Positions 33,312 through 42,873 of a stretch of 64,000 bases of DNA are shown here, one piece after another. The notes below the pieces were generated by a model that was not told the DNA's origin, did not search any database, and worked only from the letters and a program-made list of their open reading frames with translations. This DNA is from Georgenia wutianyii. GTDB lineage: Bacteria > Actinomycetota > Actinomycetes > Actinomycetales > Actinomycetaceae. The position numbers and the translations under genes are program-made. The stretch is taken from positions 2,046,001-2,110,000 of the forward strand of contig NZ_CP040899.1 of the NCBI RefSeq assembly GCF_006349365.1. Reading direction: 5' to 3'. How positions within the stretch are numbered: the first letter of the stretch is position 1; every line of letters starts with the position of its first letter.

Positions 33312-36300
33312 GGCAGGTGCACCTCCAGCTCGGGGCCGCCCGGGCTGAGCGCCGCGGCGAGCTCGGCGAGGTCGACCACCAGCCCGCCGGCGCGGTAGGG
33401 GTTCGACGTCCGCTCCCCGGGGAGCTCGCGGCCCGCGAGAGCGAGCCGGTCGACGCCGTGCCCGCGGGCACCGACGTGGTAGCGCAGCCGCAGCAGCCCA
33501 CCGGCCAGCGGCACGGTGGCGGTGAGCCCGTCGAGCTCGACCGGCAGCACCGGGTCGACCTCGACCCGGTCACCGCGCCGGCGTACTCCGAGCAGGCTCT
33601 GGGTGACGACGCGGACGAGGACCCCGGGACCGGAGGAGTAGATGCGCCACCCGGCCTCGAACCCCGCGCGGCCGTCGAGCACCTCGGGGTACCGGGCGGC
33701 GAAGTCCGCGCGGTCGAGGACGGCGGCGTCCGAGCTCGAGGCGTAGGTGTTCGCCTGACGGCGACGGGCCCCGGGGACGAGGCCGGGCACCGCGGGCGCG
33801 AGCGTCTGGCGGATCCCCAGCCACAGCGCGTCCGCATCGCCCCAGCGCGCCATCGCCTCGCACCACCTCAGGTGGGCGTGGACGTACATGAGGCCGATCT
33901 CGCGGCCGACGAACGTCGCCGTCTCGGCCCGCTGGAAGTGGCGGGTCTCCCCGCCGTGGTAGCCCGGTGGCCGGTCGAAGAGCCGGACGCCGTCGGCGCC
34001 CATGAGGTGCGCCCGCACGAGGTCGACGTGGTGGGGCGCCTCGGCCGGGTCGAGGAGGTCGGCCGCGAGGGCGTGGATCGTCTGCAGCGCCCCGTGGCGC
34101 AGGCCGGTCTCGGTGTCCCGCGGGTGGACGAGGTACCGGCGCACGGTCCCGGGCTCGCCGGCGAGCTGGGCGTATCCGGCGAGCTCGCCGTCGACGAGGA
34201 GCAGGCGCCGCAGGTCCGCGGCGACGGCGCCCGCCTCGGCCCGCAGCCTTTCGACCTCGCCGGTCTCGGCCGCGCCGGAGGCGGCGAGGCCGTCGGCGAG
34301 CGTGTCGAGGGCCTGGTGCTGGAGCGTGACCGTCCACGTGCTCACCAGGCTCGTCGCCATGGTCGGGTCGGCGGGCTGGAGGGAGTCGTTCCAGTCGCCG
34401 TGGCCGTAGGCGACGAGGTGCGTGCCGGGCAGGTAACCGGCGCGCGCGTGGTCGAGGGCACGCATCACGTGGTCCCGCACGGGAGTGGGCGTCCGCCCGG
34501 AGGCCCACGTGACGGTCTCGGCGAGCACCGACCCGTCGCCGGAGGCGAGGAGGTAGCGGCCCAGGGCGAGGACCGGCCAGTGGACGATGTCGCCGTGCGC
34601 GGGTCCCCACCGGAACCCCTCGTCCCCAGGCAGGAAGCCGAAGGCCTGCGGCCAGCCGCCGTCGTCGTCCTGGGCCGCGAGGACCGACAGGAGCAGGGCG
34701 CGGGCGTCGGCGAGCCGGTCGAGGGCAAGGAGCAGCTCGAGCGGCCCCTGCGTGACGTCGCGGGTGCCCCACGCGCCGCCCGTGTACTGCTCCAGGCCGC
34801 GCGGGGAGAGGAAGTGGACGAACGCGTCGCGCACCAGCCAGGGCAGGCTCACCGCGAGGTCCTCGGCGCCCGGCGCACCGGCGACGTCGATCGCGGTGAC
34901 GTCGGTCCACCAGTCCGCGCCCGACGGTGGCGGGGAGGCGGCGGGAGGCACGTCCCGCTCCACCCGCAGCCGCCACCGGGCGGCGGTCACCGCGTCGGTC
35001 CCGAGGGTGAGGACGTCGTGGACGCGCGGGACGCCGTCGTCGAACAGGGGCGCGTCGTCGCCCGGCACGAGGGGCACCGACGAGTGCACCCGCAGCCGCG
35101 ACCGGACACCGCCCGGCCCCTCGACGTGGACGTCCACGCCGCCGGGCGCGCTCTCGGCGCGGACCGCGCCCGGCCGGGCGGGCAGCGGCTCCGTGTCCGT
35201 GGCGAGGTGCAGGGCGAGGAGCAGCCGCCGCGCCCGCCCCGTGAGGGTCACCCGGAGCGTGATCTCGTGCTCCGCGGCCGGCGCGCGCGTCTGCACCTCG
35301 ACGGCGTCGCCGTCCTCGAGGAGGTAGGTCCAGCTGGCCGAGTCGGGGGTCATGGCGAACGCCGTGGGCAGGTCGAGCAGCCGCCACCGGCCCTCGTCCT
35401 CGACGAGCACCCGCAGCCCGTGCGCACGGTGCAGGCCGAGGTAGCCGCGCACCGTGGTGAGCACGCGGCCGTTCGTCACGTGGCCGCGGGTGAGGTAGGA
35501 CAGCGGCGAGCCGGTCATCCAGGCCGTGGCCGTGAGCCCGCCGGGGTCGGGGGCGGCGGTGGCCCCGGTGCGCAGGATCGTCCCGTGCGGGCGCAGCACG
35601 GCGAGCTCCTTGGCCTGCGTGACGACGTGCGCGTCGCGGGTGAAGAAGGACAGCAGCGCGCCGTCCTCACCGCGCTCGACGGCCCGCCAGGGGGCCGGCC
35701 AGCGCGCCTCGAGCGCGGCGTCGTCGGCGGGCACGGCCCGCAGCTCGCGGCCCCGGTCGTACGCGCCGGCCGGGGCCGGTTCGCCCGGCGGTACCCGGTC
35801 GGCGGTGTCCGGCGGCCGGGTGTCGCGGGCCAGGGCGAGGGCCACCTCGGCGTGGGCGACGTCGTCGGGCGACGTGGCGGTGGGGTGGTCGGGCAGGAGG
35901 AGCCCGGCGAAGGTGACGCGCAGCTCCTCGCCCCGCCCGAGCACGGTGCGTGAGGTCTGCAGCGCGAGGAGGCTGTGCTCGTGCTGGCGGCGCCGGCCCG
36001 GCAGGTCGCCGGCGGGGCCGCAGGGGGTCCCGGTCCGCCCGGCCCAGCCGTGGACGTCCAGCGCGTCGGTCGCCCACCCGGCGACGGGGGCGTCCGCGGC
36101 GAGGACGCACCACGGGTGCCGCCGGTCCTGCGCGAGGTTCTGCCGCACGGCGAGCGCGGTGCCGGTGGGGCCGGTGAGCGGCGTGAGGTCGAGGTACTGG
36201 CTGACGTAGAGCTCGTTGGCGCGCAGCGCCGCGGTGCCCGCCAGCGCGGGGTCGTGGGTGTGGACGAGGTCGACGTCCCGGGCCGCCCCGCCGTCGTTGG

Positions 36301-36649
36301 TCACGACGACGTGCCACGCCCATGCCGCTCGGGCCGGGTGCAGGGTGAGGACCGCCCGCCAGCGCAGCCCGCCGCCGCCCGGTCCGTCCCGGGTCGTGCC
36401 GGTGACGACGAGCGTCCCGTCCCGCACGGCGGCCGCGGACCCCGAGCCGGCGCCGAGCATCGGGTGACGCTCCCCGGTCACCCGGTCACGGAGCCACAGC
36501 TGGACCAGCCCGGCCTCGAAGGGCGACGCCGGGTGCTGGACGAGCTCGAGGCCGTCGTGGGTGAGCGAGGCCAGTCCTCCGCCGGCGACGACCAGCGCCC
36601 GCAGCCCCCCGCCCCCGCGCAGCTCGACGGGGAACCGCGTCCCGGTCAC
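33308..36649 (-). CDS. GH94 phosphorylase, probable 1,2-beta-oligoglucan phosphorylase
   Basis: The 1,113-residue protein belongs to the GH94 inverting phosphorylases. The hallmark GDWND is at residues 751-755, and the last Asp is the expected general acid. Other family stretches are GLEQYTGGAWGTRDV, FRWGPAHGDIVHWPV and ASSSDAAVLDR. It is much longer than cellobiose phosphorylases (about 800 residues) because of an extended N-terminal beta region, as in 1,2-beta-oligoglucan phosphorylases. It would split imported sophoro-oligosaccharides with phosphate to give glucose 1-phosphate. GTG 36649 overlaps the permease stop (GTGA). There is no signal peptide. Confidence 0.85.
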   Translation of the reverse strand: MTGTRFPVELRGGGGLRALVVAGGGLASLTHDGLELVQHPASPFEAGLVQLWLRDRVTGERHPMLGAGSGSAAAVRDGTLVVTGTTRDGPGGGGLRWRAVLTLHPARAAWAWHVVVTNDGGAARDVDLVHTHDPALAGTAALRANELYVSQYLDLTPLTGPTGTALAVRQNLAQDRRHPWCVLAADAPVAGWATDALDVHGWAGRTGTPCGPAGDLPGRRRQHEHSLLALQTSRTVLGRGEELRVTFAGLLLPDHPTATSPDDVAHAEVALALARDTRPPDTADRVPPGEPAPAGAYDRGRELRAVPADDAALEARWPAPWRAVERGEDGALLSFFTRDAHVVTQAKELAVLRPHGTILRTGATAAPDPGGLTATAWMTGSPLSYLTRGHVTNGRVLTTVRGYLGLHRAHGLRVLVEDEGRWRLLDLPTAFAMTPDSASWTYLLEDGDAVEVQTRAPAAEHEITLRVTLTGRARRLLLALHLATDTEPLPARPGAVRAESAPGGVDVHVEGPGGVRSRLRVHSSVPLVPGDDAPLFDDGVPRVHDVLTLGTDAVTAARWRLRVERDVPPAASPPPSGADWWTDVTAIDVAGAPGAEDLAVSLPWLVRDAFVHFLSPRGLEQYTGGAWGTRDVTQGPLELLLALDRLADARALLLSVLAAQDDDGGWPQAFGFLPGDEGFRWGPAHGDIVHWPVLALGRYLLASGDGSVLAETVTWASGRTPTPVRDHVMRALDHARAGYLPGTHLVAYGHGDWNDSLQPADPTMATSLVSTWTVTLQHQALDTLADGLAASGAAETGEVERLRAEAGAVAADLRRLLLVDGELAGYAQLAGEPGTVRRYLVHPRDTETGLRHGALQTIHALAADLLDPAEAPHHVDLVRAHLMGADGVRLFDRPPGYHGGETRHFQRAETATFVGREIGLMYVHAHLRWCEAMARWGDADALWLGIRQTLAPAVPGLVPGARRRQANTYASSSDAAVLDRADFAARYPEVLDGRAGFEAGWRIYSSGPGVLVRVVTQSLLGVRRRGDRVEVDPVLPVELDGLTATVPLAGGLLRLRYHVGARGHGVDRLALAGRELPGERTSNPYRAGGLVVDLAELAAALSPGGPELEVHLP

Positions 36650-37524
36650 TTGATCCCCGTCATCGCGACTCCCTGGACGAAGTACCGCTGGAGGAGCAGG
36701 AAGACGACGAGCACGGGGACGACGACGACCACAGCGCCGGCGAGGAGCAGGCCGTAGTCGGTGTTGTTCTGCCCGGTGCTGTACAGCGCGAGCGCGACGG
36801 GCAGGGTGTACTTGTCCTCCGTCGTCGCCACCACGAGCGGCCACAGGAAGTTGTTCCACGAACCGAGGAAGGTGAGGATCGCGAGCGTCGCGAGCGCCGG
36901 CCTGGCCAGCGGCATGACGATCCGGGCGAAGATCCGCAGCTCGCTCGCGCCGTCGACGCGGGCGGCGTCGATGAGCTCGTCGGGGATTCCGAGGAAGAAC
37001 TGACGCATGAGGAACACCCCGAAGGGCGCCGCGAGGAACGGCAGGATGAGCCCCGCGTAGGTGTTGACGAGGCCGAGGTTGGCGACGAGCACGAACAGCG
37101 GGACCAGGGTGACCATCCCGGGGATCATCAGCGTGCCGAGGACGATGCGGAACAGCGCCTTCTTCCCGGCGAAGTCGGACTTGGCCAGGACGTAGCCGAG
37201 CATCGAGCAGAACACGAGGTTGCCGATCGTCACCGCCACCGCCACGAGGGCGGAGTTCGTGAAGAACTGCGGGAAGTCCAGGCGCTGGAAGAGCTCGCGG
37301 AAGTTGTCGAGCGTCGGGGCCTCGGGCCACCAGGTGGGCGGGACCCGCCGGATCTCCCCCTCGCTCTTCACCGAGCTCAGCGCCATCCAGATGAACGGGC
37401 TCGTGACGACGACGAGGCCCAGCCCGAGGAGGAGGTAGGCGAGCAGGTGGGGACGGGCCCCGCCGATCCGGTACTCCGTGGTGCGTCGGGACCGTGCCCG
37501 GCGCTCACGCGCGGGTGCGCTCAT
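36646..37524 (-). CDS. Sugar ABC transporter permease, MalG type
   Basis: The 292-residue permease has about six membrane helices and a short cytoplasmic N-terminus. Its EAA loop is ELIDAARVDGASELRIFARIVMPL, and it ends GVAMTGIK, typical of MalG/UgpE-like subunits. It overlaps the MalF-type gene by ATGA and the GH94 gene by GTGA. It belongs to the inferred beta-1,2-glucan oligosaccharide importer. No ATPase gene is in this operon, so a shared MsiK-type ATPase is presumably used, as is common in actinobacteria. Confidence 0.93.
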   Translation of the reverse strand: MSAPARERRARSRRTTEYRIGGARPHLLAYLLLGLGLVVVTSPFIWMALSSVKSEGEIRRVPPTWWPEAPTLDNFRELFQRLDFPQFFTNSALVAVAVTIGNLVFCSMLGYVLAKSDFAGKKALFRIVLGTLMIPGMVTLVPLFVLVANLGLVNTYAGLILPFLAAPFGVFLMRQFFLGIPDELIDAARVDGASELRIFARIVMPLARPALATLAILTFLGSWNNFLWPLVVATTEDKYTLPVALALYSTGQNNTDYGLLLAGAVVVVVPVLVVFLLLQRYFVQGVAMTGIK

Positions 37525-38531
37525 CGTCCGACCTCCTTGTTCGCGACGACGACGCGACGACGGCGCCGGGGAGCCTCCCGCTCCCCGAGCAGCCAGAACT
37601 GCACGAGGGCGAGCAGGACGACGGCGACGAAGAGCACGTAGCTCATCGCGGCCGCGTACCCGTAGTTCCCGAAGCCGAACTGGTTGTACGTCTCGAAGGC
37701 CACCGACAGGGTGGAGTTCAGCGGTCCGCCCTGCGTCATGACGAAGGGCTCCTCGAAGAACTGGACGTAGCCGATGCCGGTGATGACCGCACCGAACAGG
37801 AGCGTCGGGCGCAGGGTCGGCACGGTGATGTACCGGAAGCGCTGCCACGCCCCGGCGCCGTCGAGCGCGGCGGCCTCGTGGAGGGAGGCCGGCACGCCTT
37901 GCAGGCCTGCGAGGAAGATGACGATGAGCGTGCCGATCGACCGCCATGTCGCCATCGCGATCATCGAGGGCATCGCCCACGTGGTGCTCGCCAGCCAGTT
38001 GGGCCCCTCGACGCCGAACCAGCCGAGCACCTCGTTGAGCATGCCCTGGTCCGGGTGGAGCAGGAACCGCCAGACGACGGCGACGGCGACGATGCTCGTG
38101 ACGGCGGGCATGTAGTAGCCGACCCGGAAGAACGTCGTGAGCCGCGTGACCCCGGCGTTGAGGACGACGGCGACGGCGAGGGCCAGCGCGAGGGTCAGCG
38201 GGACGCCGACGAGGACGAAGTAGGCCGTGTTGAGGGCGGCCTTGCGGAACGTCGCGTCCTGGAGGACGGCGACGAAGTTGTCCAGGCCCACGAACTCGAC
38301 CGCGAGCGGGTCGCGCAGGTCGCGGCTGCGGATGTCGGTGACCGCCATGAGCAGCGACATGATCACCGGGCCCGCGGTGAAGACGGTGAAGAGGAGCGCG
38401 AAGGGCAGGGCGAAGCCCCAGGCCGCCCGGGTGCGGCGGCGGTAGAGCGGGGGACGCTTACGAAGCGCGTAGGTGGCGTCCGTCCGGTCCGGCGCCGGGG
38501 CGTCGGACCGAACGGTGGTGCGGGAGGACAT
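37521..38531 (-). CDS. Sugar ABC transporter permease, MalF type
   Basis: The 336-residue permease has a polar N-terminus (~35 residues) and a first helix near WGFALPFALLFTVF. Five further helices follow, with the EAA loop SLHEAAALDGAGAWQRFRYITVP. It follows the binding-protein gene by two bases and overlaps the MalG partner. With the latter it forms the channel for oligosaccharides bound by the lipoprotein upstream. Confidence 0.93.
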   Translation of the reverse strand: MSSRTTVRSDAPAPDRTDATYALRKRPPLYRRRTRAAWGFALPFALLFTVFTAGPVIMSLLMAVTDIRSRDLRDPLAVEFVGLDNFVAVLQDATFRKAALNTAYFVLVGVPLTLALALAVAVVLNAGVTRLTTFFRVGYYMPAVTSIVAVAVVWRFLLHPDQGMLNEVLGWFGVEGPNWLASTTWAMPSMIAMATWRSIGTLIVIFLAGLQGVPASLHEAAALDGAGAWQRFRYITVPTLRPTLLFGAVITGIGYVQFFEEPFVMTQGGPLNSTLSVAFETYNQFGFGNYGYAAAMSYVLFVAVVLLALVQFWLLGEREAPRRRRRVVVANKEVGR

Positions 38532-38533
38532 GG

Positions 38534-39799
38534 CTACAGCCCGGTCCCGATGGCGGTGGCCTGCTCCTGGATGGCCGTGGCGACCTCCTGGGGGTCGGCG
38601 TCGGCCTTCGCCAGCTGCTCGAGCTGGGTGTCGATGACGCTGGCGACCTCCTCCCACGTGGGGATGGAGGGCGGGGCGGACGCCGTCTCGAGCTGCTCGC
38701 CGAACACACCGAGGTACTCGTCGTCGGCGATCGCCGGGTCGTCCCAGGCTGCGCTCACCGACGGGAGGTCGTTGACCGTCTCGTACCACGCGACCTGGGT
38801 CTCGGGCCGGCTCAGCCACTCGACGAACTTCCAGGCGGCGTCGCGGTTCTCGGAGTCCTCGAAGACGGCGAGGTTCGCGCCGCCGATGAACGAGCCGGGC
38901 CGGGTTCCCTCCGGCAGCGGGGCGAGGGAGACCTGCTCCATGCCGGCGCCGTCGAGCTCGGTGAGGAGGCCGACGTGCCACGGCCCGGAGACGAAGGAGG
39001 CGATCTCCCCGGCCATGAAGTCCGGCTCCAGGGCCCCCTGCGGCAGGTCGGTCGGGGCGAGCCCGTCGGTGAAGAAGGACTGGAAGTAGGTGAGCGCCTC
39101 GACGAACTCCGGGGTGTCGAAGGTGAACTCCGTGGCGTCCTCGTTGGTGATCACGGCGCCGGCCTGCCAGGCGAAGGGGAGGAACGTCTGCCAGGCTCCG
39201 GTCTGGCCGGGCTGGAGGTTGATCCCCCACTCCGCGCCGTTCGCCTGTGCCTCCTCGGCCATCGCGGTGAGCTCTGCCCAGTCGGCGGGCGGCTCGCTCA
39301 CGACGTCGTCGCGGTAGTAGAGGACGCGGGTCTCGACGTACCACGGCACCCCGTAGTTCGTGCCGCCGACGTCGGTGCTGTCCCAGGCGCCCTCGAAGAA
39401 CACGGACGGGTCGATGAGGTCCGGGGTCGGGTCGAGCGCGCCGGTCGCAGCGAACTCCCCCATCCACGTCGTCCCGATCATCGACACGTCGGGCGTCTGG
39501 CGGCCGGCGATCGCGGTGGCGATCTTGTCGTGGGCCGCGTCCCACGGCACTGCCGTGACGTCGACCTCGACGTCCGGGTTCTCCTCGACGAACGCCTCGG
39601 CGAACGCGCCGAGCGCCTCGCCCTCGGTACCCATCGCCCAGACCTCGATGGTGCCGCTCGCCTCGCCCTCGGTGATCTCGGGGGCGCCCTCACCGTCCCC
39701 GGCGCCGCCACCGCCGCCGTCCTCGCTGCGGCCGCACGCGGTGACGCCGAGTGCGGTGATGGCGAGCACCGCGGCGCCCGCTCGGATGTTCCTGTTCAC
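38534..39799 (-). CDS. Sugar-binding lipoprotein of ABC importer (SBP family 1)
   Basis: The 421-residue binding protein has a lipobox (LGVTAC, Cys22), a Gly/Asp/Glu-rich linker and a family 1 sugar-binding body (IEVWAMGTEGEALGAFAEAF...). A conserved TWMGEFAATGAL segment around residue 110 is typical. It is first in the operon with two permeases, GH94, GH3 and GH144 enzymes, so the ligand is probably a beta-1,2-linked gluco-oligosaccharide. The GTG start follows GAGGAGG. The promoter lies in the 131 bases upstream, next to the LacI regulator gene. Confidence 0.92.
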   Translation of the reverse strand: MNRNIRAGAAVLAITALGVTACGRSEDGGGGGAGDGEGAPEITEGEASGTIEVWAMGTEGEALGAFAEAFVEENPDVEVDVTAVPWDAAHDKIATAIAGRQTPDVSMIGTTWMGEFAATGALDPTPDLIDPSVFFEGAWDSTDVGGTNYGVPWYVETRVLYYRDDVVSEPPADWAELTAMAEEAQANGAEWGINLQPGQTGAWQTFLPFAWQAGAVITNEDATEFTFDTPEFVEALTYFQSFFTDGLAPTDLPQGALEPDFMAGEIASFVSGPWHVGLLTELDGAGMEQVSLAPLPEGTRPGSFIGGANLAVFEDSENRDAAWKFVEWLSRPETQVAWYETVNDLPSVSAAWDDPAIADDEYLGVFGEQLETASAPPSIPTWEEVASVIDTQLEQLAKADADPQEVATAIQEQATAIGTGL

Positions 39800-39844
39800 G
39801 GCTGGTCCTCCTCGTCGGGGTCCGTTCTCCGCCCAGGGCGCGAT

Positions 39845-39857
39845 CTATGCGCTTAAC
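39845..39857. promoter_or_regulatory. Possible LacI operator upstream of the beta-1,2-glucan operon
   Basis: CTATGCGCTTAAC has a GCGC centre with symmetric TA steps on either side, the shape of a CG-centred LacI-family operator. It is in the only gap between the regulator gene and the operon start. The symmetry is partial (8 of 12 positions), so this is tentative. Confidence 0.35.
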
Positions 39858-39930
39858 ACGCGCCACGGCGACCGTAGGGCGAAGCGGTGTGACCTGCAAC
39901 ACATACGGGCGCGGGATCGCGAGCGCGGCC

Positions 39931-41049
39931 TCAGCGTGGTGCGGGACAGCCGCAGGACTCCCGGGTGAGCAGCCGCAACGGGAACGTCCGGACCAGCGGG
40001 CCGGCGTCCGGGACGGCGAGGGACTCGGTGAGGATCTCGACTGCCGCGCGGCCGATCGCCTCCATGGGCTGGCGGACCGTGGTGAGCGACGGACTGGCGA
40101 CCCGCCCCGCGACCACGCCGTCGAAGCCGGTGACCGCGACGTCACGCGGCACGCAGTAGCCGGCGTCGCGCAGCACCTGGACGACCTCGAGCGCGTGCTG
40201 GTCGCTCGCGCAGACGAGGGCGGGTGGTACCGCACGCCGGGCGGCGAGCCGGCGGACCACCGGGTAGGGGTCCGCGGCGGCGAGCGGGGTGGGGTCGAGC
40301 ACGGCGCCCGGCACGGGGAGGCCGAGGTCCCCCAGCGCGGCCTGCATCCCGGCGAACCGCTCGGCGTAGTCCGGCATCTCCGGCGCGCCGACGAACTCCA
40401 GGCGGGTGATCCCGTGCTCGCGCACGAGGTGCTCCGTGACGGCCCGCGCGCCGCCGGCGTTGTCGACCCGGACCTGGTGGAGGTCACCGGGTGCGTCGGG
40501 CATGGCGAACCCGACGACGGGCAGCCGTCGCGCGAGCTGGGCGAGGACCTCGGGCTTCTGGGTGCCGGGGAAGACGGCGAGCCCGTCGACCCGGCTGGCG
40601 ATGTCGAGCATCCGGCCGCCCTCGGCGCCCGGTCCGCGCCCGACCAGGAGGGTCCGTCCGCGCCGTGCGCACTCGAGCTGGAAGCCTCGCTGCACCTCGT
40701 CGACGTAGAGCGGGTAGACCCGGAAGTCCTCGGCGTCGGCGTCGTCGGCGAAGGCGCGACGCTCGCCGTCGTCCCGGTCGGCGGCCTCGACCCGGACGCG
40801 GCGGGCGCCGCGGGAGCCGTCCGCCTCGAGGAACATGTCGAAGGCGTACAGGCCGAGCACACCCGTGCGGCCGTGCGCGAGGCCGCGCGCGCTCGCGTTG
40901 GGCACGTACTCGAGCCGGCGGGCCGCCTCGAGCACGACCTCGCGCGTGCTCTCGCGCACCCGCTCGGGGCGCCGGAAGGTGAAGGAGACGGTGGCGATCG
41001 AGACGCCCGCCGCCTGCGCGACGTCGTACACCGTTGCCCGTTTCCGCAC
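39931..41049 (-). CDS. LacI-family transcriptional regulator
   Basis: The 372-residue regulator has an N-terminal HTH (ATVYDVAQAAGVSIATVSFTF) and hinge helix, then a periplasmic-binding-protein-like sensor domain ending near residue 355. A roughly 30-residue insertion follows the first sensor strand (around GSRGARRVRVEAADRDD), longer than usual. GTG 41049 is preceded by GGAAGGGGGGAG. It lies directly upstream of, and in the same direction as, the sugar operon and probably represses it until an oligosaccharide binds. Confidence 0.92.
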   Translation of the reverse strand: MRKRATVYDVAQAAGVSIATVSFTFRRPERVRESTREVVLEAARRLEYVPNASARGLAHGRTGVLGLYAFDMFLEADGSRGARRVRVEAADRDDGERRAFADDADAEDFRVYPLYVDEVQRGFQLECARRGRTLLVGRGPGAEGGRMLDIASRVDGLAVFPGTQKPEVLAQLARRLPVVGFAMPDAPGDLHQVRVDNAGGARAVTEHLVREHGITRLEFVGAPEMPDYAERFAGMQAALGDLGLPVPGAVLDPTPLAAADPYPVVRRLAARRAVPPALVCASDQHALEVVQVLRDAGYCVPRDVAVTGFDGVVAGRVASPSLTTVRQPMEAIGRAAVEILTESLAVPDAGPLVRTFPLRLLTRESCGCPAPR

Positions 41050-41284
41050 GCTCCCCCCTTCCGCCGCAGTCCGCACGAGGCCGGGCCCGGCCGATACGTG
41101 CCGCGCCGGTCGTGCGGTCCTGCAGTGGCTCCTGTTCCTCGTCCCGGGGCGGCCCGAGGTGCCGGCCCCGCCGAGCAGCATGTCACCCGGGCCGCGGACC
41201 GGCCCGCGAAGGACCTCACGGTCAGGTGAGGAGCGGCGCGGCCTCCGGGGGTCGCTCGACCTCGGCGAGGGGCGTGCCGCAGCG

Positions 41285-42064
41285 CTAGGCGCCGGCGGGG
41301 TGCGAGGCGAGGTACTCGCGCCAGGTGAGCGTGCCCGTAGGTTCGGCGGTGGTGACGAAGGGCCCTGCGCGGAAGGCGGCCCCCAGGCTGCCGGGCACGC
41401 GGACGGGGACGAGCACCCGGCGTCGTTCGCTGACCTCGAGCCACTGCCGGGCGGCCTCCCGCAGGCCGAGCACCTCCGGGCCGCCGAACTCCACGACGTC
41501 GTGGCTCGGACCCGCCGTGAGGAGCTCGAGGAGCCGGCGGGCGACGTCGCCGGTGTGCACGGCCTGCGACCCGATGCCCGGGTCGTAGGGGATGACGGGC
41601 AGCCGGGCCGCCGCCCGCAGCACCGCGTCGATGAGCGAGTAGAACTGCGTGGCACGCAGGACTGTCCAGGCCGGTCCCGAGGAGCGGACGATCCGCTCGG
41701 CCTGCACCTTGATCCGGAAGTAGCCCCACGGGACCACGTCGGCCCCGACGATGGAGACGTAGAGCAGGTGCCGCACGCCCGCGGCCCGGGCGTCGGCGGC
41801 GAGCCGGCGCGTCCCCTCGACGTCGACCTCCCGGGTGTAGCCGCGCCGGTACGGGGCGGAGGCGAGGTGGACCACGGTGTCGACGTCGTGCAGGGCCGGC
41901 ACCAGTCCCTCGCCGGTCGCGAGGTCCCCGCGCACCCAGGACACCCCGTCCTGGTCCGGACGGGCGACCCGGCTGAGCGCGCGCACCTCGTGGCCCGCAC
42001 CCCTCAGCACGGGCACCACGTCACGACCCAGCGCGCCGGAGGCACCGGTGACGAGGACCCTCAT
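41285..42064 (-). CDS. NAD(P)-binding NmrA/atypical SDR-family protein
   Basis: The 259-residue protein opens with a Rossmann motif (VLVTGASGALGRDV) and continues as an atypical short-chain dehydrogenase of the NmrA/epimerase group (VDTVVHLASAPY, YFRIKVQAERIVRSSG). The YxxxK pair is present as YFRIK, but function in this group ranges from reductase to redox sensor. It overlaps the upstream unknown gene by ATGA and is third in the operon starting at 43310, whose promoter carries a TetR-type operator. Confidence 0.85.
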   Translation of the reverse strand: MRVLVTGASGALGRDVVPVLRGAGHEVRALSRVARPDQDGVSWVRGDLATGEGLVPALHDVDTVVHLASAPYRRGYTREVDVEGTRRLAADARAAGVRHLLYVSIVGADVVPWGYFRIKVQAERIVRSSGPAWTVLRATQFYSLIDAVLRAAARLPVIPYDPGIGSQAVHTGDVARRLLELLTAGPSHDVVEFGGPEVLGLREAARQWLEVSERRRVLVPVRVPGSLGAAFRAGPFVTTAEPTGTLTWREYLASHPAGA

Positions 42065-42873
42065 CGCGCGACCCTCGCCTGTCGGTAGAGCAGCGGCTCC
42101 GGGACGACGCGCCGGTCGGCGAACGCACGGAGCACGAAGCGGCGGAAGCTCGGCTTGAGGGCCAGCGACGGCAGGACGTCGCGGAGATGGTCCCACCGGC
42201 AGTGGTTGACGAGGGTGAAGGGCACCTGCGCCGCAGGGCCGGGCTCGAGGACGGTGGAGTTGTCCAGCCCGGTCTCCTGCTCGAACCAGCCGGCGGTGTG
42301 CTCCCAGACGGCGAGGTTCGTCGCGACGTCCGGGGCGGAGAAGTAGTTGAAGAGGAAGACCCCGGGACGCTCGTGGTCGACGGGTGCGATGCGCCGGACG
42401 TTGCTGCCGGCGAACGATGCGGTCGTGTGGCCCTGCGAACGCACGACGCGCGTGAGGACGGTCGCGGCAGCTCCCGCGGCGACGCCCTCGGCGGAGGTGG
42501 GCGACGTCGTCTCCACGAGCACGACGACGTCGTAGCGCGCCGGGCGTCCGCCCGCACGTCGCCGGGGCCCTCCGGGCGGGCGGACGAGCGCGGTGAACAC
42601 GTCGGCGCGGACGACGCGCGGGTCACGCCGCAGGACGCGCGCCGTCGCCGCCACCCGGTCCGCCAGCGCCCGGCGGCGGCGGCTGGGCAGCGCGACGGGC
42701 AGTCGCCAGGTCCCGCTGTCCACGGCGAGCAGGACGAACCCGTGCCGCGACGGCGCCACGAGCGGCGCGCGGGTCCACCGCGGCCGCGCCGCGGGTGTCG
42801 GCGACGTCGTCCGGGCGGCGTGGGACCACCGCGCAGTGCGTGCGGCCGTGGTCGCCGCCGGTCGTGGGCTCAT
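42061..42873 (-). CDS. Unknown protein in the TetR-controlled operon
   Basis: I do not recognise this 270-residue protein. It has a Thr/Ala/Arg-rich, probably disordered N-terminus (~40 residues) and no membrane helix. The rest is alternating alpha/beta sequence with a notable FLFNYFSAPDVATNLAVWEH stretch followed by AGWFEQETGLDNS, which may be a ligand-binding dimeric alpha/beta-barrel-like segment. It overlaps both neighbours by ATGA, so its role should be linked to the membrane protein and the NAD(P)-binding protein. Confidence 0.75.
   Translation of the reverse strand: MSPRPAATTAARTARWSHAARTTSPTPAARPRWTRAPLVAPSRHGFVLLAVDSGTWRLPVALPSRRRRALADRVAATARVLRRDPRVVRADVFTALVRPPGGPRRRAGGRPARYDVVVLVETTSPTSAEGVAAGAAATVLTRVVRSQGHTTASFAGSNVRRIAPVDHERPGVFLFNYFSAPDVATNLAVWEHTAGWFEQETGLDNSTVLEPGPAAQVPFTLVNHCRWDHLRDVLPSLALKPSFRRFVLRAFADRRVVPEPLLYRQARVAR

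Noticed and set aside
30963..33398. Very long plus-strand frame opposite the GH144 and GH3 genes
   Set aside because: The minus strand has full-length recognisable enzymes with catalytic motifs. The plus frame has only composition-driven Arg/Val/Asp-rich sequence.
33218..35953. 911-codon plus-strand frame opposite GH94
   Set aside because: It is antisense to a motif-complete GH94 gene and has no recognisable domain.
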